DNA of 64,000 nucleotides from Pleurotus djamor (Eukaryota; Basidiomycota; Agaricomycetes; Agaricales; Pleurotaceae): NCBI GenBank assembly GCA_029747585.1, contig JAPEVF010000060.1, positions 1 to 64,000 of the forward strand, read 5' to 3'. Shown piece by piece: positions 33,591 to 45,531 of this stretch (position 1 is its first letter; each line of letters starts with the position of its first letter). The notes under the pieces were generated by a model. It saw only the letters and a program-made list of their open reading frames with translations, ran no database searches and was not told where the DNA came from. The position numbers and the translations under genes were made by a program.

Positions 33591-34643
33591 TCAAAAACCG
33601 AGGCCAATCATTAAATGACCCCAAACCGACCAAGGATAGGTCTTAGTCTGCGAGTGAAGATAGGTGTGACAGAGGATGGGGGGGGTAACCATAGGGAGAC
33701 TTACGCGAATGGTGAATGAGCGTTCTTTACGAAAAAAACATATTGAAGTAAGTAAATGGTTGGCTAACTTTTTTAAGGATGAATAGGCTGGAAAACTCAC
33801 GAAGAGTGACGGGGAAGGAAGACGGATCGGGGTCGGTAAATACGCTAAGTCCGTAGATTTGAACTGTGCGATGATCGCTCGAATTCTAGTGTGTGCAGGG
33901 GTCAGAGCGTGTTTAGCGTAGGCGGAATAAGATAACTAACACCCGTGGGCTCAATGCCGAAGTCACAATTATCTAACACCTTGCCATACTGCGTAGCATT
34001 GATGCGTGCAAATCTTTCCTCGTACGCAGCGTCGAAAGTAAACGTTTGATTCCCGCCATTGTTGAACATAGGCATCTTCTCGCCAAACTTGATTTCATCT
34101 GCAATTCCCAGGTCATCGGCGAGAGTTCAAGATATAAACTGATAAAGTAGCCTACATTTATAAACGTCTCCATCTTTGGTCCCACTCCCAGTGCTTGGGA
34201 GCTGGAGAGTTGGTTGTAATCCCGAAGTCGCCGGTTTCAACGAAAATTCCAACTTGGTCCAAACATCGGGATCGAAATCATTGTAGATACGAACAAACCC
34301 ATGGTGGACACAAATGACGTGTATTAAACCCTTCCTAGCGAAATCGGGATCGCTGGGTATCGCACCTGTTGCGTAGGTATATACGTCGGCCTTCCAGACG
34401 AGCTCGCATACTTTAGGTGAAGTACCCATTTGGATGCCATCGAAGATGTTGACAGTTTGTCTGCGGCAAAAACGAGGTCAGTCAATGGACGATGCAAAAA
34501 GTTGAAGGTGGGCTCTACCGTCGGAAGAAATCGGTACCTAGGGGAGGTGTCAGATGGTTGATTCTCATTCGAGGTTGACCGTCTTGAGATTCTTCATATG
34601 GTTGGGTCGTGACATCCTCGGCTTGCCCTCTGATCGTCTCCAT
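33591..34643 (-). CDS. Orphan family protein, copy B
   Basis: Tandem paralogue of copy A with the same exon order. Exon 1 starts METIRGQAEDVTTQPYEESQ and ends NHLTPPLGTDFFR. The second exon has ELVWKADVYTYATGA, INVICVHHGFVRIYNDFDPD-like sequence and TLQLPSTGSGTKDGDVYK. The third has KFGEKMPMFNNGGNQTFTFD. The C-terminus is TKTYPWSVWGHLMIGLGF. Identity to A is high even at the DNA level (for example GGTGAATGAGCGTTCTTTAC occurs in both), so the duplication is fairly recent or has been homogenised. No obvious break, though I did not resolve every splice site between 33700 and 34000. Function unknown. Confidence 0.6.
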
Positions 34644-34696
34644 GATTCTGGGTGGTGGTGGTCACTGAAGAACAATTGTTTCGGGGTTTCGGGGGG

Positions 34697-34704
34697 TATA
34701 TATA
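34697..34704 (-). promoter_or_regulatory. TATA element of copy B
   Basis: TATATATA 54-61 bases upstream of the start codon, the same position as in copies A and C. Confidence 0.55.
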
Positions 34705-36009
34705 CTATTACCGTATAAATACAAAGTGGGAAAGGGGAAACCAATGAGGCAGTGACGTCTGGCAAGAGAAATTACCGAGCATAATGAGTTCATGTTGAGT
34801 TAGAGTGTAGAACACGAGATTTAAGGTATTGATGACCTCACGGCTACGCACTTAGGGAGGGACAGGGTGTTCACGAATATCAGGGCTGTTGACGTATGAC
34901 GAATTAGGGAGACTCAAGCGTATAACTTGAGGAAGATAAGTCCAAGGAGGACGGAAAGGAGGACGGATGCAACGTGAAGGGAGGCATCGGAGTCCTTTCC
35001 GCTGCAATGGCCCAAGTTGCGGGCTTTGTTCAGGCTCGGTCCGGGTCCACATGTGCAAGACAGTAAAAGCAGGAGCTTGAAGTTGATGAGATGAAGTAAA
35101 CCTAAGCGGTGTCCAGACCTTCCAGAACACAGATAGTAAAGCAAAGCGGTCCGAGAGGCTCATTTACTTCAGTTTCGTGGCGACTACAATGCGTGGTGTC
35201 ACTCGTATCACAGTGAGCTTTCGGGCTTCATCTTTGGTCAAGGCGTAGACTTGGATTCCGGATTCAATGGCCAGCAATGGCCAGAGGATAACAGCCGACC
35301 CTCTGTCAAGGTCAAGTTGGCGGTGTGAGGAAGAAGTTGTGCCGAAGCGCGATACCGTATCAAGGATGCAAAAGGATTGAAAAATAAGTATGTGCTCAGT
35401 AGCAGTGGGCATCCAGAGTTTCCCGAGCGTCACAGGATTCATGCAGTATAGCAAGCCCACAGGATAAGCAGAGATCTTCTCTGGAAAGTTCAATCGGCGC
35501 GACGAGTTTCCGTGACAGTGATCCTACTCTGGACGGTCTTGCCTGATGTTCATGGTTATCGAATTGATTGTCAAGGGTGGCTCGATAGAAGCAGTTTGGT
35601 ATCGATGGGCGCCTAAAAGCGCACTCAGGCAATTGATAGGCATGCTCGCAGTAAAGGACCAAACGCCGAACTCCAAGTCCTTCAAACCCGTGTTACGATA
35701 ATTGCAGATTGTGATATGATGTTCTAGAGTATAGTATGAATGCAGATGCTCGTAAAACGATGTGACCATAAAAGAAGGATGTTCCAAAAACCCAAAGCAT
35801 TTGAAAGCAAGAAAACATTAGACGAGGAGAAAGAAAAAGGCAAAAAAAGACCTAGATATTAGATATAAACCGACATGAATGGCATATAATATGGACAATC
35901 GAAAGACCTGCTCTCTATGATCGTTCGTCGTATTTTCTTTTGGATCATAGATCAAGCACCTCCAAACCATACCACGACCTGTTAGGATGGCAGTAAAGGG
36001 AACGAGGAA
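34705..36009. other. Intergenic or unresolved coding remnants (minus strand)
   Basis: Several minus-strand open stretches read partly like protein: 35787-35524 (GLKDLEFGVWSFTASMPINC), 35493-35164, and 35144-34914. The last ends in a hydrophobic tail, SLHVASVLLSVLLGLIFLKL, that would suit a GPI-anchor signal. I could not connect them into one gene model or name a family. They may be one broken or poorly resolved gene. Confidence 0.3.
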
Positions 36010-38230
36010 TTAAACATCTCGAGTGAGGTGATCAATCTCCCTCCAACTCTTTACCATTGTTCGCCTGATACTTGCCATACCCGGTTCAGCATCCAACGCG
36101 TCCTCACGAGGCATGGTGTAAGGCTTCGAAAGATCTTTCGTCAGAGCTTCCGCCGTGCGACGGTCAGATGGTGCGAAGGGTTGGTTCCAAGGGCTGAAGA
36201 CGAAAATATCCGGTTCGGGGCACAAATGCTACGTGATGTGGAGTTAGTGCGGGAGTACTAAAATTTTGAGGGGGATGGGACTTACGGTGGTGATTTCATG
36301 GAGTTCACGTTCAATCGTGAGACAGAAAGAGTCAACGTCTAGATCGTTCGCATCATATCCGAATGGGTCCTCACTGTGATGAAATCAGTATGTTACTCCG
36401 TGCAGTTTGAGGGGATGAGCTTACATCTCTTGGCCAATTTCAAGGAAACCAAGGAGAAGGAAGGAAGCGAAAGCAGTGGCCGGAATAACCAAATGCGAGA
36501 AGGCACCAAGGATTTGGAACTATTGGGTCGGTCAAAATCAGCGAGGACTCGATAATCACCGACCAAAGTGACCTACGGGCAGGAAGAACAGATAGAGCCT
36601 GTGTATGGGGAGATGGGTGAGCAATCGTTATCGAGAGCATCACAGGGCAAGGGGACCTACCACAGAGACATACGAAGATGCGCCTGATAGGCGAAGGGGA
36701 GAGGGGTGCTGCGGATACGATCGAGGTTGGACATCGTGTCTTGCAACATGGACAGATTGTTGGTAAGAGCAGTCGCAATAGCAGGCGTTACCAAGTTCTG
36801 CTTCATGATGACTGAGCCAAAATATGAGCATTTGTCTCCAGGACAAGGATGGTATCACATCGTTACTCACAAGCTGTGTAACTATACGAGCGTCAGCATC
36901 AACCCTGGAGGATATAGATATCGATGAGGTCTCACCTTGACAGGTACAAACAAATCTCCAACGGGACGTTACTCTCGATCTCCGGGACCTTGCGCTTCCT
37001 TCCAAACGCGTCCCGAGCACCTTTCTTATTTCTCTCCTGAGCCATACGAGCAAGAGAAGCGGTACGTCGAAAGATGATCAATACCAACCACTTAAAGAAG
37101 CGGAAGAGAGGGATATAATCATAGAGTGTTGTGTTTGGTGGGTTGCGCGCAGGCTTCAACGGCTCTTCACTGTCGACTAGAGGCAGAGCCTTCTCCGGGT
37201 CGAACGTGTCCTTGCGCTTGCTGGGTGATTTTCGACCAGGTAGGGTGTTGTACCAGCTCGCTGTCGATTTCGAGTCAGCGTCTTTACTGAGATCGTTCTC
37301 ATGAGTAGGCTCAGGCAGAGAAGCCGTCTTCTGGGGCTTATGAGGAGTGGGCACGGCATCGCGGACGTTCGAATGAGGGTGTACGTGGGGGTGGTTTCCT
37401 GACGCGTGTACCTCACGCCACAGAGGAAGGATGTCGTCCGCCACGCGCTGGCCTGGCGTCATGTTCCCATACCGGGGGAGGAAGCAGATGAGTGGGTAAA
37501 GGTCCTGGTAGTAAACACCGGGCTCTCCTCGCAGAAGATGCTGATATGGGCGTCAGATAGTGCGATCCTGGTAGTAAGACGATCGTTTACCTTGACAGCA
37601 ACAGAGAAGGCTTGAACCTGCAACGGGCAGACGCCCATATAAGTGCCACGCGTCGACGATCAGTGATTGGATCGGGACACGCACCAGGTTCACCATCGTC
37701 TTCTTCTCGATGATGGTCTGCAATTCCGTACGAGTCGTATTCGGCCTAGCGGTAGGGATATGGATCCAGATCTGATGGAAGTACCATGTTAATTAACCCG
37801 GGGTGTCGTTGCCTAGGTTTCTTGAGCGCTTACCAGTTGTGCAAGGTTTCGTGATGCGATGTTGATGTTGGTCCACATTTTCCGTCCATCTTGATACCTA
37901 ACGCCAACATCTGTTGGAGCTCAAACATCAAGGAGGGGCACCGCACCTCTCGTATGCCGTAGATGTTCTGAACGAAATGACCAAACCGAGGACCGTACCC
38001 AGTACAGTCAAGAGGCCATTGCTCATCGACAAATCTGCAGACGTAAATCTCGAGACGAGATATACCACTATAGAAGATTTTCAGCGCGCTTTCAAACGGA
38101 GAGAATATTTCTCTTACTCGTCGCAACAGCAGTGAAGAAGAGGACCTCCGGCCAAATATCGTTGACCACGGTCGCGTTGAACCTCTTGAGAGTCCAGCGC
38201 CCATGGAAGAGCGGATTGTGGGCGACCATG
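36010..38230 (-). CDS. Bestrophin/UPF0187-type membrane channel protein
   Basis: Fungal bestrophin-like protein (RFP-TM family), predicted to form an anion channel. The first exon from 38230 encodes MVAHNPLFHGRWTLKRFNAT then VVNDIWPEVLFFTAVAT; a TAG lies five codons upstream, fixing the start. Later exons encode LVQAFAVAVKHYLRGEDG-like sequence, NMTPGQRVADDILPLWREVH, and a long charged, Ser-rich insertion (about 37400-37180). Then come YDYIPLFRFFKWLVLIIF, VPLEICLYL, TALTNNLSMLQDTMSNLDRI, ending RSTPLPFAYQAHL, PCP-like membrane segments, and the bestrophin hallmark EIGQEIEDPFGYDANDLDVD. The C-terminus, SWREIDHLTRDV, is cytosolic. Many short introns. The cation or anion selectivity and membrane (plasma membrane or ER) cannot be told from sequence. 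Confidence 0.85.
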
Positions 38231-39527
38231 ACGAAGGCCTAGCGGAGGGGAGAGGGAAAGAAGAAAAAAGAGAAAAAGAGATGAGAGAAGAAGCTAGAAA
38301 CGATGGCCAGGTTGCATGGAGGCTTTTTATTTAGAGTATATACCCGTGGGTTACCTGTGAAACGGAGATCTCAATCCGGACGGGGATTGAAAGACTGAAA
38401 ACGTGTTGTCAGCGCTTTCCCAGTCTCCCACAAGGAGAATACAACAAGAAAACTGTCATCAACATGCGGAGGGTCGCACTTTGTGTCTTGCTTCAAGGTT
38501 CTTGTTGCTAGTCGAGCTTCAAAATGCGTTCCCGAGCACATTTCCATCGGTACGATGTCTCTGTTAGCAGAGATGAAGTACCTAAGTACCGTCATCGACG
38601 AGCCTGGTCGCCCGGAAGTGAAACAGTGTTCATGCACTCCCTTTGCAGGGAGGTGATCGTAGTACGAGACTGGAAGTAACTGAATTTCGAATCTAAAGAT
38701 TTCGGCAGCCAAGTAAAAGTTCGGCCTCGCCGCGCTCGTGCGTCACTATTCCCTAGCTTCCTCTTTCCAAAGCGATATCTTGACAGGACTCAACTTCAAG
38801 TAGCGTTCACATTCCAATCTTCGTTTCCGTAAAGAGTCCCCACCAATTGCAGAAGACAGCGCTCTGCGATATAAACGTGGTTGAAGCGTGCTCACCTAGN
38901 CCCACAGCTCAGGCTAAAGAGTTGGTCTTGGCAGGAAGTTTCACAGGCGCTCCTCTAGATGGCAGTGATTTACCGCCCGATTCAACGCCTGGACGGTGCA
39001 AACCTTCAGGTTCGTCGTGATATTTGGGCGTGTACATTGATCGATGACCACTGCGCAAGTACTGTTCTTAGTCAAGTCCGACTTGGTCGCAGCCCGCTCT
39101 CCGGGTTCCAGACACTGAGGCAGAGTTGCAATAGACCATAGACCAGATCACCACTTGGCCGCAACAACTTGAAAGCTGATTAACGCGGTGTGTATTTAAT
39201 ATCTGGAGTTGGGCGCGAGTCGACGCGTTGACGCATTACTCACCCGAAACGCCCTCCTCCTATCAGCCCTCCCGTCTCCTATCTATGTTTGATGAGGGGG
39301 GAGACAGGAAAAAATATTTCCGCCATTGTTCCGCCGTATCCATCTGCTTGTGGTGAATTTGTGATGGGATGAATTATCCAAAGTATTCGAAAGAGATGTC
39401 TCAGATTATGGAAGGCCAAGATTAGGAATTACGTGACGGCGGGTCCCTTCAACGTCAGACTTGTCCGTCACGAATCCATCCTCTCTGCATTGCATCCAAG
39501 TTCATTCGAGAATCGATAGTATCCCTC
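38231..39527. other. Intergenic (bestrophin and P450 promoters, divergent)
   Basis: About 1.3 kb between head-to-head starts. A 113-codon minus-strand open stretch (38712-38371) has no recognisable features. One N at 38900. No motif assigned. Confidence 0.4.
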
Positions 39528-41761
39528 ATGTCCTACGTCTTTGAAGTCGTCCAAGAGCACTGGTGGTTCTGCTCAGGCATAGTCGCCAGTCTCTTCCTTA
39601 TAGCCCCTTTCCTATCCAAACCGAAAACCAAACCTCTCCCTCTCCCGCCTGGTCCAAAGGGTCTGCCAATTCTCGGGAACGCCTTGGATTTCCCACTTTC
39701 GAGGCCATGGGAGACGTATACGCGTTGGGGAAAGCAGTACGGTGCGCTTTGATCCCTGGTATGCACGTTAAGCTACTTCAATCGTCACACTTTCCTCGTA
39801 GGCGATTTGACGTACATAAATGCTCTGGGACATAGTATCCTCATCATCAACTCGCTGGAAACAGCCACGGAACTACTAGACAAACGGTCTGCAGATTATT
39901 CAGATAGGCCAGACATGCCCCTTGCCGAAATGTGAGCTTCAGTCGCCTTGATGACGAGACTCGTATCTGCCTGCTTAACCACATTGCTTACAGGACGGGA
40001 TGGTATATGACCCTTGCGACTCATCACTACGGCACGACCTGGCGTAAACATCGTACTTTATACCAGAATCAATTCAAGTCAGAGACTGTTCAGCAACTCC
40101 AGCCGCTTCTCCTGGGCAAATCTCATGAATTTCTTCGCCGCTTGCTCGACGCTCCAGACGACTGGGCAGGTCATATAGCTCAGTGCGTGCCCGTGGAATA
40201 TGTTGTTGCTCATAATGATATTCCTTCGTAGCATCGTGGCCGCGAATATCATGTACATATGCTACGGTTACAACATCAGAGCAAGGGACGATCCCCTCGT
40301 AGAGATGGCTCAAACGTCTGCGGTGGAAGTAGCGGATACAATTTTAAAAGGTTCTCAAGTCATAAATTTGATACCCATGGGTGAGTGACGCTACCACTGA
40401 GCCGTATTCTACTTACACATCTATTTATGACGCAATTAGCGAAGCACCTACCTAGTTGGTTTCCTGGGTTTCCTCGTCGCGCTCGAGAATGCCGAAGAAA
40501 GGTCGACGTCCTCTTGAACGTACCGTATACTGCCGTTCGACGTCAAATGGTAGGCCTCTATTTGAGTTACCCTTTTTCCAACGAGCCGTCCCCACTATCT
40601 CCAGGCTTCCGGGGAACCCATCCAGTCGTGGCTTTCAGGCCTCTTGCAAGAGCACGATTTCAAGGGCGGTAGCACAGAAGACGAAGAAATCATCAAGGCC
40701 GTGACTGCCTCTGCGTTTGCAGGTACGCGACCATTTACTCACCCTGCACCCAGACACGTTGAACAAAATATCATCTTGTCAGCATCTCATGACACGGCAA
40801 GTCGCGTATCTGTTTCGTGTCACTGCATACGCTAAGCGTTAGCTCACAGACTACTGCGGCATTAAACTTCTTTGTACAGGCCATGGTCTTATACCCTGGT
40901 GTTCAAGAGAAAGTTCACGCTGAAATGGATCGCGTACTTGGTCCGGGAATTTTTCCAACGTTCGCTGACCGGGTAAACATGCCGTATTTTGAAGCTGTGA
41001 TCCTTGAGGTTCTTCGCTGGAAACCACCAACGGCTATCGGTACGCGCTCTGGGAATTGTGTAGTCAAATTCGCTGAGGAATCATTTTATAGGTGTCCCAC
41101 ATTCGGTCATGCGGGATGACATTTACAACGACTATTTCATTCCCAAAGGTACGAATGATCACTCTTAGGGAACTGCTTTGTAGCTGAACGCGAGAAGACA
41201 CCATGATTTTCGCGAACATATGGTCAGCACCTTCATGGGTTCCTTCGATGACTTTGCTAACTCCTGTGCTCAACAGGGGAATGACCCATGACCCTGAAGC
41301 CTTCCCTGATCCAGACAACTTCGTCCCAGAACGGTTCCTCGCAGCAGATGGCTCCCTCAAGCCTACGGATAGACCCATCACATTTGGCTTCGGAAGAAGG
41401 TATAGTCGTTCATTGGCGAGCCCAGGAGATGCCAAATTTCAATTCACCACATCAGAATTTGCCCTGGACGTATGTTAGCTTTGGAGACGCTTTGGATCAT
41501 GATGGCTTCAATGCTCTCTGCCTTCAACATCACAAAAGCTAAGACTGCAGATGGAGAAGACATCGACGTATCACCGGATGTAACGGACACGTTGATCTTG
41601 TGAGTCTTGAAAGTCACTGGAATAAACATAAACGGTTATTCATCCAAAATCAGGGGCCCGTCCCCTTCAAGTGTTCTATCAAGCCCAGGTCGCGCCTGTA
41701 TAGCGAGGCCATCAAGGAATCTCCAAAGTGGGATATGGAAGGAATCGATTTGACCGTTTGA
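39528..41761 (+). CDS. Cytochrome P450 monooxygenase
   Basis: ER-anchored haem monooxygenase. The N-terminal anchor is FCSGIVASLFLIAPFL, then the proline hinge PLPLPPGPKGLPILGN. TWRKHRTLYQNQF is the helix-C region (WxxxR). The I-helix block is split: FA ends at 40722, a 14-base micro-exon (40783-40796) adds the residues giving ASHDT, and exon 40850 onward continues TTAALNFFVQAM. EVLRWKPP holds the ExxR pair, and FVPERFLA the PERF motif. The haem loop spans an intron (40-60 bases, 41400-41455): FGFGRR, then ICPGRMLA, so the axial Cys is present. The last exon ends GIDLTV. The intron after the micro-exon begins GC (GCAAGT), a GC-AG intron. All signature residues are intact. It resembles the fungal O-methylsterigmatocystin-oxidoreductase-like P450s; substrate unknown. 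Confidence 0.9.
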
Positions 41762-42211
41762 CCTGGTCATTCGTTTCGTCCATTCCATACTACTCTGATG
41801 ACGCCCTTGTTCCCGCCCTACGCACATATATACAACATAGAGCGTCGGCAGTGAATTTGGTAAGAAGAGTGCCCCGATTCCCAACCTTACGAGGACCGAG
41901 AAGGGAACTCTCGGTCTGCGTTCAATGCAACAGAGAGCTAGCGCTTCAACCATGTGAACATTCATATCGCCGATACTAGGACAGACCTTCTGGTCGCCAG
42001 CACCATTTGTCGCCAGATAGCCCCACTGATCCCAGCCTTGGAAGTTGGGAGTCGGGTGAAAGGTCTATGAAGCGTCTGTTTCTGAGACAGGTCACTTGGT
42101 TATTGGTAAGTATACAATGAAGCGTCTCGGCGAGTGCGATTCGATGATTGATGTGGGTTCATTCACGTTCAATGACAACAGCCTAGGCTAGAGTAGGCGC
42201 AAGAACGAATT
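41762..42211. other. 3' intergenic region between convergent genes
   Basis: Between the P450 (+) and orphan copy C (-). Nothing coding recognised. Confidence 0.45.
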
Positions 42212-43239
42212 CTAGAAACCAAGCTTGAGCGACACATTCCCCCAGATCTGCCATGATGGTTGGTCACGCGCCTTCGAAAAATAAGTGAGGTTGATCATCA
42301 CGGGAAACAAGAGGAGAAGGGAGCGTACCCAAAAGACGAAATCGCGCGCTGGTTTAGGTGAAAGGCGTTGGGTTTCATGAATGCTGGGGAAGGAAATAAG
42401 GGACTCACTGATGGTTAGCGGAAAGGCTGACGGATCTTTGTGGGTGAACTTGGAAAATCCATAGATCTCCGTCGTGCGGTGTTCATTCGAATTCTGACAA
42501 ACAAATCGTTAGTACACCAGGCTGCCGTTGGCATAGTACGGGAGCGGATACCTTCGTGTTATTAATGCCGAACTTTATATCCGAAGCCCTCGAGCCACTC
42601 TGCTTCGAGCAGATGCGGGTGAAGGTGTGTTGGAAGTTAGCATCAAAGTTGAAGGTTTCATTGCCGTTGTTTTTGAACATAGGCATCCTTTCAGCGTAAT
42701 TGATCTCGTCTGGCAGGTGGATTTCATCGTAAGTCCTGCTTCAATCAGTGGACGGGGCTCTCACATTTGTAATTATCGTCTTCTTTGATCCCAGTTTCCG
42801 TCTCAGGGAACTGAAGGGATGGTTGCAACTTTGAGTCTTTAACCATCAACGAGAAGTCGAGGCCGGACCATAGATCAGCGCTGAAGTCGTCATAAACCTC
42901 CACATATCCGGAATGAAGGAATATGATATTGAGTAGGCCCTTCTGACTGAAGTCAGGATCGTCAGGACGGGCACCCGTCGCGTAGATATACACATCGGCC
43001 GTCCAAGTGAACTTCCCGTATTTAGTTGCAAACCCGATCGGTTGATCGTTGAAAAAGGTTACTGTTTGCCTGGTATGATCCTAGCGTCAGAAATCCAGAG
43101 GTATTCGTTCGGTAGGCACGTACCGAGAGTAATAAGATGTCTCTGGTGGGGGAGCTAGGTTATTAACCCATGTTCGTGGCATAGATCCCTGACATTCCTG
43201 CGACTCAACAAGGTCGGCTTCTTCCCGGTGGGTCGACAT
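42212..43239 (-). CDS. Orphan family protein, copy C (diverged)
   Basis: Third member of the family, 7.5 kb from the A/B cluster. Exon 1 begins MSTHREEADLVESQECQ and ends NNLAPPPETSYYS. Exon 2 has TVTFFNDQPIGF-like sequence, VYIYATGARPDDPDFSQKGL, HSGYVEVYDDFSADLWSGLD and QLQFPETETGIKEDDNYK-like residues. Exon 3 (to 42500) encodes RMPMFKNNGNETFNFDANFQ, then HTFTRICSKQSGSRASDIKF. The C-terminus is SWQIWGNVSLKLGF. It keeps exon order, PMF.N.GN..FNFDA and W.IWGNVS..LGF of copies A and B, but differs at many residues, so it is an older duplicate. Function unknown. No break seen. Confidence 0.65.
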
Positions 43240-43706
43240 TGTGTTTTGAGAGACGTACACAACTTCTGAGCTAAGGCCTCAGCCAGACGCTACTTTTATA
43301 CCACATAGTGAAGGAGGCATTTGTCCCAATTTGTCGCAACCGAATACTATACGAACAAGATATGACATATCGGTAGAAGTGAAGCGAGTGGGAGGCGAAG
43401 AAAGTCGTTTGTGGCCTTCGTGCTGCGGCTCGGGGGTGGTGGTGGTGGTGGTGTGACTGAGCTTGAAGCTTGACACTGATGTGACAATGAACCCAAACCC
43501 AGGCGACCCTTCGGAGGCGATTATTGGACTTGGAGCTTGGAGTCTTGGACATGCCACAACGACGCTTCACGTTGAATTCAGTTGTGCTAACGATTGAGGA
43601 CGTTGAAGCCAAGTTGACTGCTGTGTACTGAACGTTTGAATGTTGACATGACCTGGGTCCTGAAGCTGAAGCTTGGCGTCTACACCCTGTTTTATCAGAG
43701 TCCAAC
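43240..43706. other. Divergent intergenic region (copy C / NOP8-like)
   Basis: Contains the copy C TATA box and a GGT/GGTG simple repeat at about 43434-43455. Otherwise nothing recognised. Confidence 0.4.
43294..43300 (-). promoter_or_regulatory. TATA box of copy C
   Basis: TATAAAA on the minus strand, 55-61 bases before the start codon, matching the position in copies A and B. Confidence 0.6.
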
Positions 43707-45451
43707 ATGGGCACAATTACCAAACGGCTACACATCTCTGGATTGACTCCTTCCATCACCAAGGAAGACTTGCAAAGGAGGCTATCTTCATTTGGGACTG
43801 TCAAGGCCCTCGATGGGTTCGGTCTCTTGGATGCTGTCGGGCGTCCAAGAAAATTTGGCTACATCACAATCGAAACCACACCACCTCAATTGGCGAAATG
43901 TTTGTAGATGTCTTCCTCGCCTGGCCTATCTCTGATGGCTGTGGATACAGGCTTGAACTTGCTTAGTGGGAGTACGTGGAAGGGAACGAAATTGAGATTG
44001 GGGGACGCGAAACCTGATTTTAGAGAGAGGTGACTTTTCATAAACTTTATTACCCGATTCCAAGCTCATCCATCATAGGTTAGCCCGGGAGCGCGATGCT
44101 GAGGAACCCCCTCGAAAGAGGCGACGTCGTGGACGGGCTGAGCACGCTGAAGATATGAGCCTGGTCACGTCCGAAAACGTTGGAGAGAAACGAGGTTGGA
44201 AGGTCATGCCATCTGGTCGGATGGTTCATCCTCTACGAATGAAACCCTCCAAGCCTCTTGCTCCCCGTCCAACACTCGTAGGTCCCCAAGGAAGTAAGCG
44301 TGAAAGCCAGAAGAAAGTCAAGTCTCGAGTCAAACCGCCACCAACTCGTGCTCGTCGCCGCCTGATCGACCCCACTGCTTGGGGGAGTACTCACCTGAAG
44401 GGGGATCTACTGGACGTGATTGGTAATGGGCAGAGAATATCAGAGGCTGTTGTCGAGAATGTTGAGCTCGATGACCATAGCGATCCAGACGAATCCGACG
44501 AGGAATCGGTCCACGAAGCGGCCCCTGCCAAATCACCGTCACCCATCAAGCCACCTCAACCCCAGCAAACCGTTCTTCTACCCAACCCTGCTAGTACCAA
44601 CACGCAAGATGACTTGGCTACGGAAAAAGCCAATACGCTACGATTCCTCCAATCTCATTTCGGCGGTATGGACGAGGACTGGATGGGAAGCGAAAGTGTT
44701 GGTTCCGATGTCGATGTGAATGAGCTGCCGCAAATATCAGCGAAGCTAGCAGATCTCGACAACGATACGTTTGAAGAAGTTCCTATGGCCCTTGATAATG
44801 CCGAGCCCCCTCCCCGACCAAACGAGGATGCTGAGATGAAGAGTGCATCTCCTCTTCCTCCAAAAGAACCCAAATCGTCCAATACTCAATCATCTAATCT
44901 GAAGAAGCTATTTGCCCCGCAGGAACAAGACAGTACGCATATCCTCTCTCGGCGCTTTCCATATCTCTAACCATATCATCTTTTCAGCTGGCTTTTCTCT
45001 GCTCGGGAACTTGGGGATAGACCTCGAGCTGGATGAAGACGTACCCTTCCCGACCGACGCTCAAACTACGCTACCTTATGTCCCCTCAGTTGCAACCGTT
45101 GAGACCGCTCCCCTCATTGTCAGTTCGGCCACGCGAGCACCAATCGTGTTAGATCCAAAGAAACCATTGTTTTTCCCCTTGTCATCTTCCTTCCCCTTCG
45201 AATCGTCGAATGCCACGCAGTCTCATTTGAAGGCTCGAACCCTAGATATCTTCGACGTCGCAACGGAGAAAAGGTGTCATTGGCGGCATCCTATGGACCC
45301 AAGCTCCGGCTTCTGGCGGACAGAGACTGAAGAGCAGATACGCAAACGATGGGAGGCCCAGAAGGTTGATTTGACACGGGATTGGAAACGGAGATGGCGC
45401 GAGGCCGTTAAACTCAAGCGTCGGAGAGGAGCCGGCGACACTGCTGAGTGA
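43707..45451 (+). CDS. NOP8/NOL8-like nucleolar RRM protein
   Basis: Nucleolar protein likely needed for 60S ribosome assembly. Four exons: 43707-43899, 43951-44029, 44079-44932 and 44988-45451, all with agreeing phases. The N-terminal RRM is seen as KRLHISGLTPSITKEDLQRR, then LDAVGRPRKFGYITIE, completed by NLLSGSTWKGTKLRLGDAKP in exon 2. A basic patch (PPRKRRRRGRA) then suits nuclear/nucleolar targeting. The middle is acidic and Ser/Pro-rich with TLRFLQSHFGGMDEDW. The C-terminal end has RCHWRHPMDPSSGFWRTETE and EQIRKRWEAQKVDLTRDWKR, the conserved tail of fungal NOL8 homologues, ending in a Lys/Arg-rich helix. No break is seen. The RRM plus this C-terminal tail make the family assignment fairly firm. 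Confidence 0.8.
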
Positions 45452-45531
45452 TATCGACTGGGGAAATGACAAATATAATTACAACAAAATTCTGGCGTGT
45501 AGTTACTTTACGACAGTGTAGCATTGCATAT

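Noticed and set aside
35164..35787. Possible gene on the minus strand
   Set aside because: Two open pieces could not be joined by convincing splice sites, and no domain was seen.
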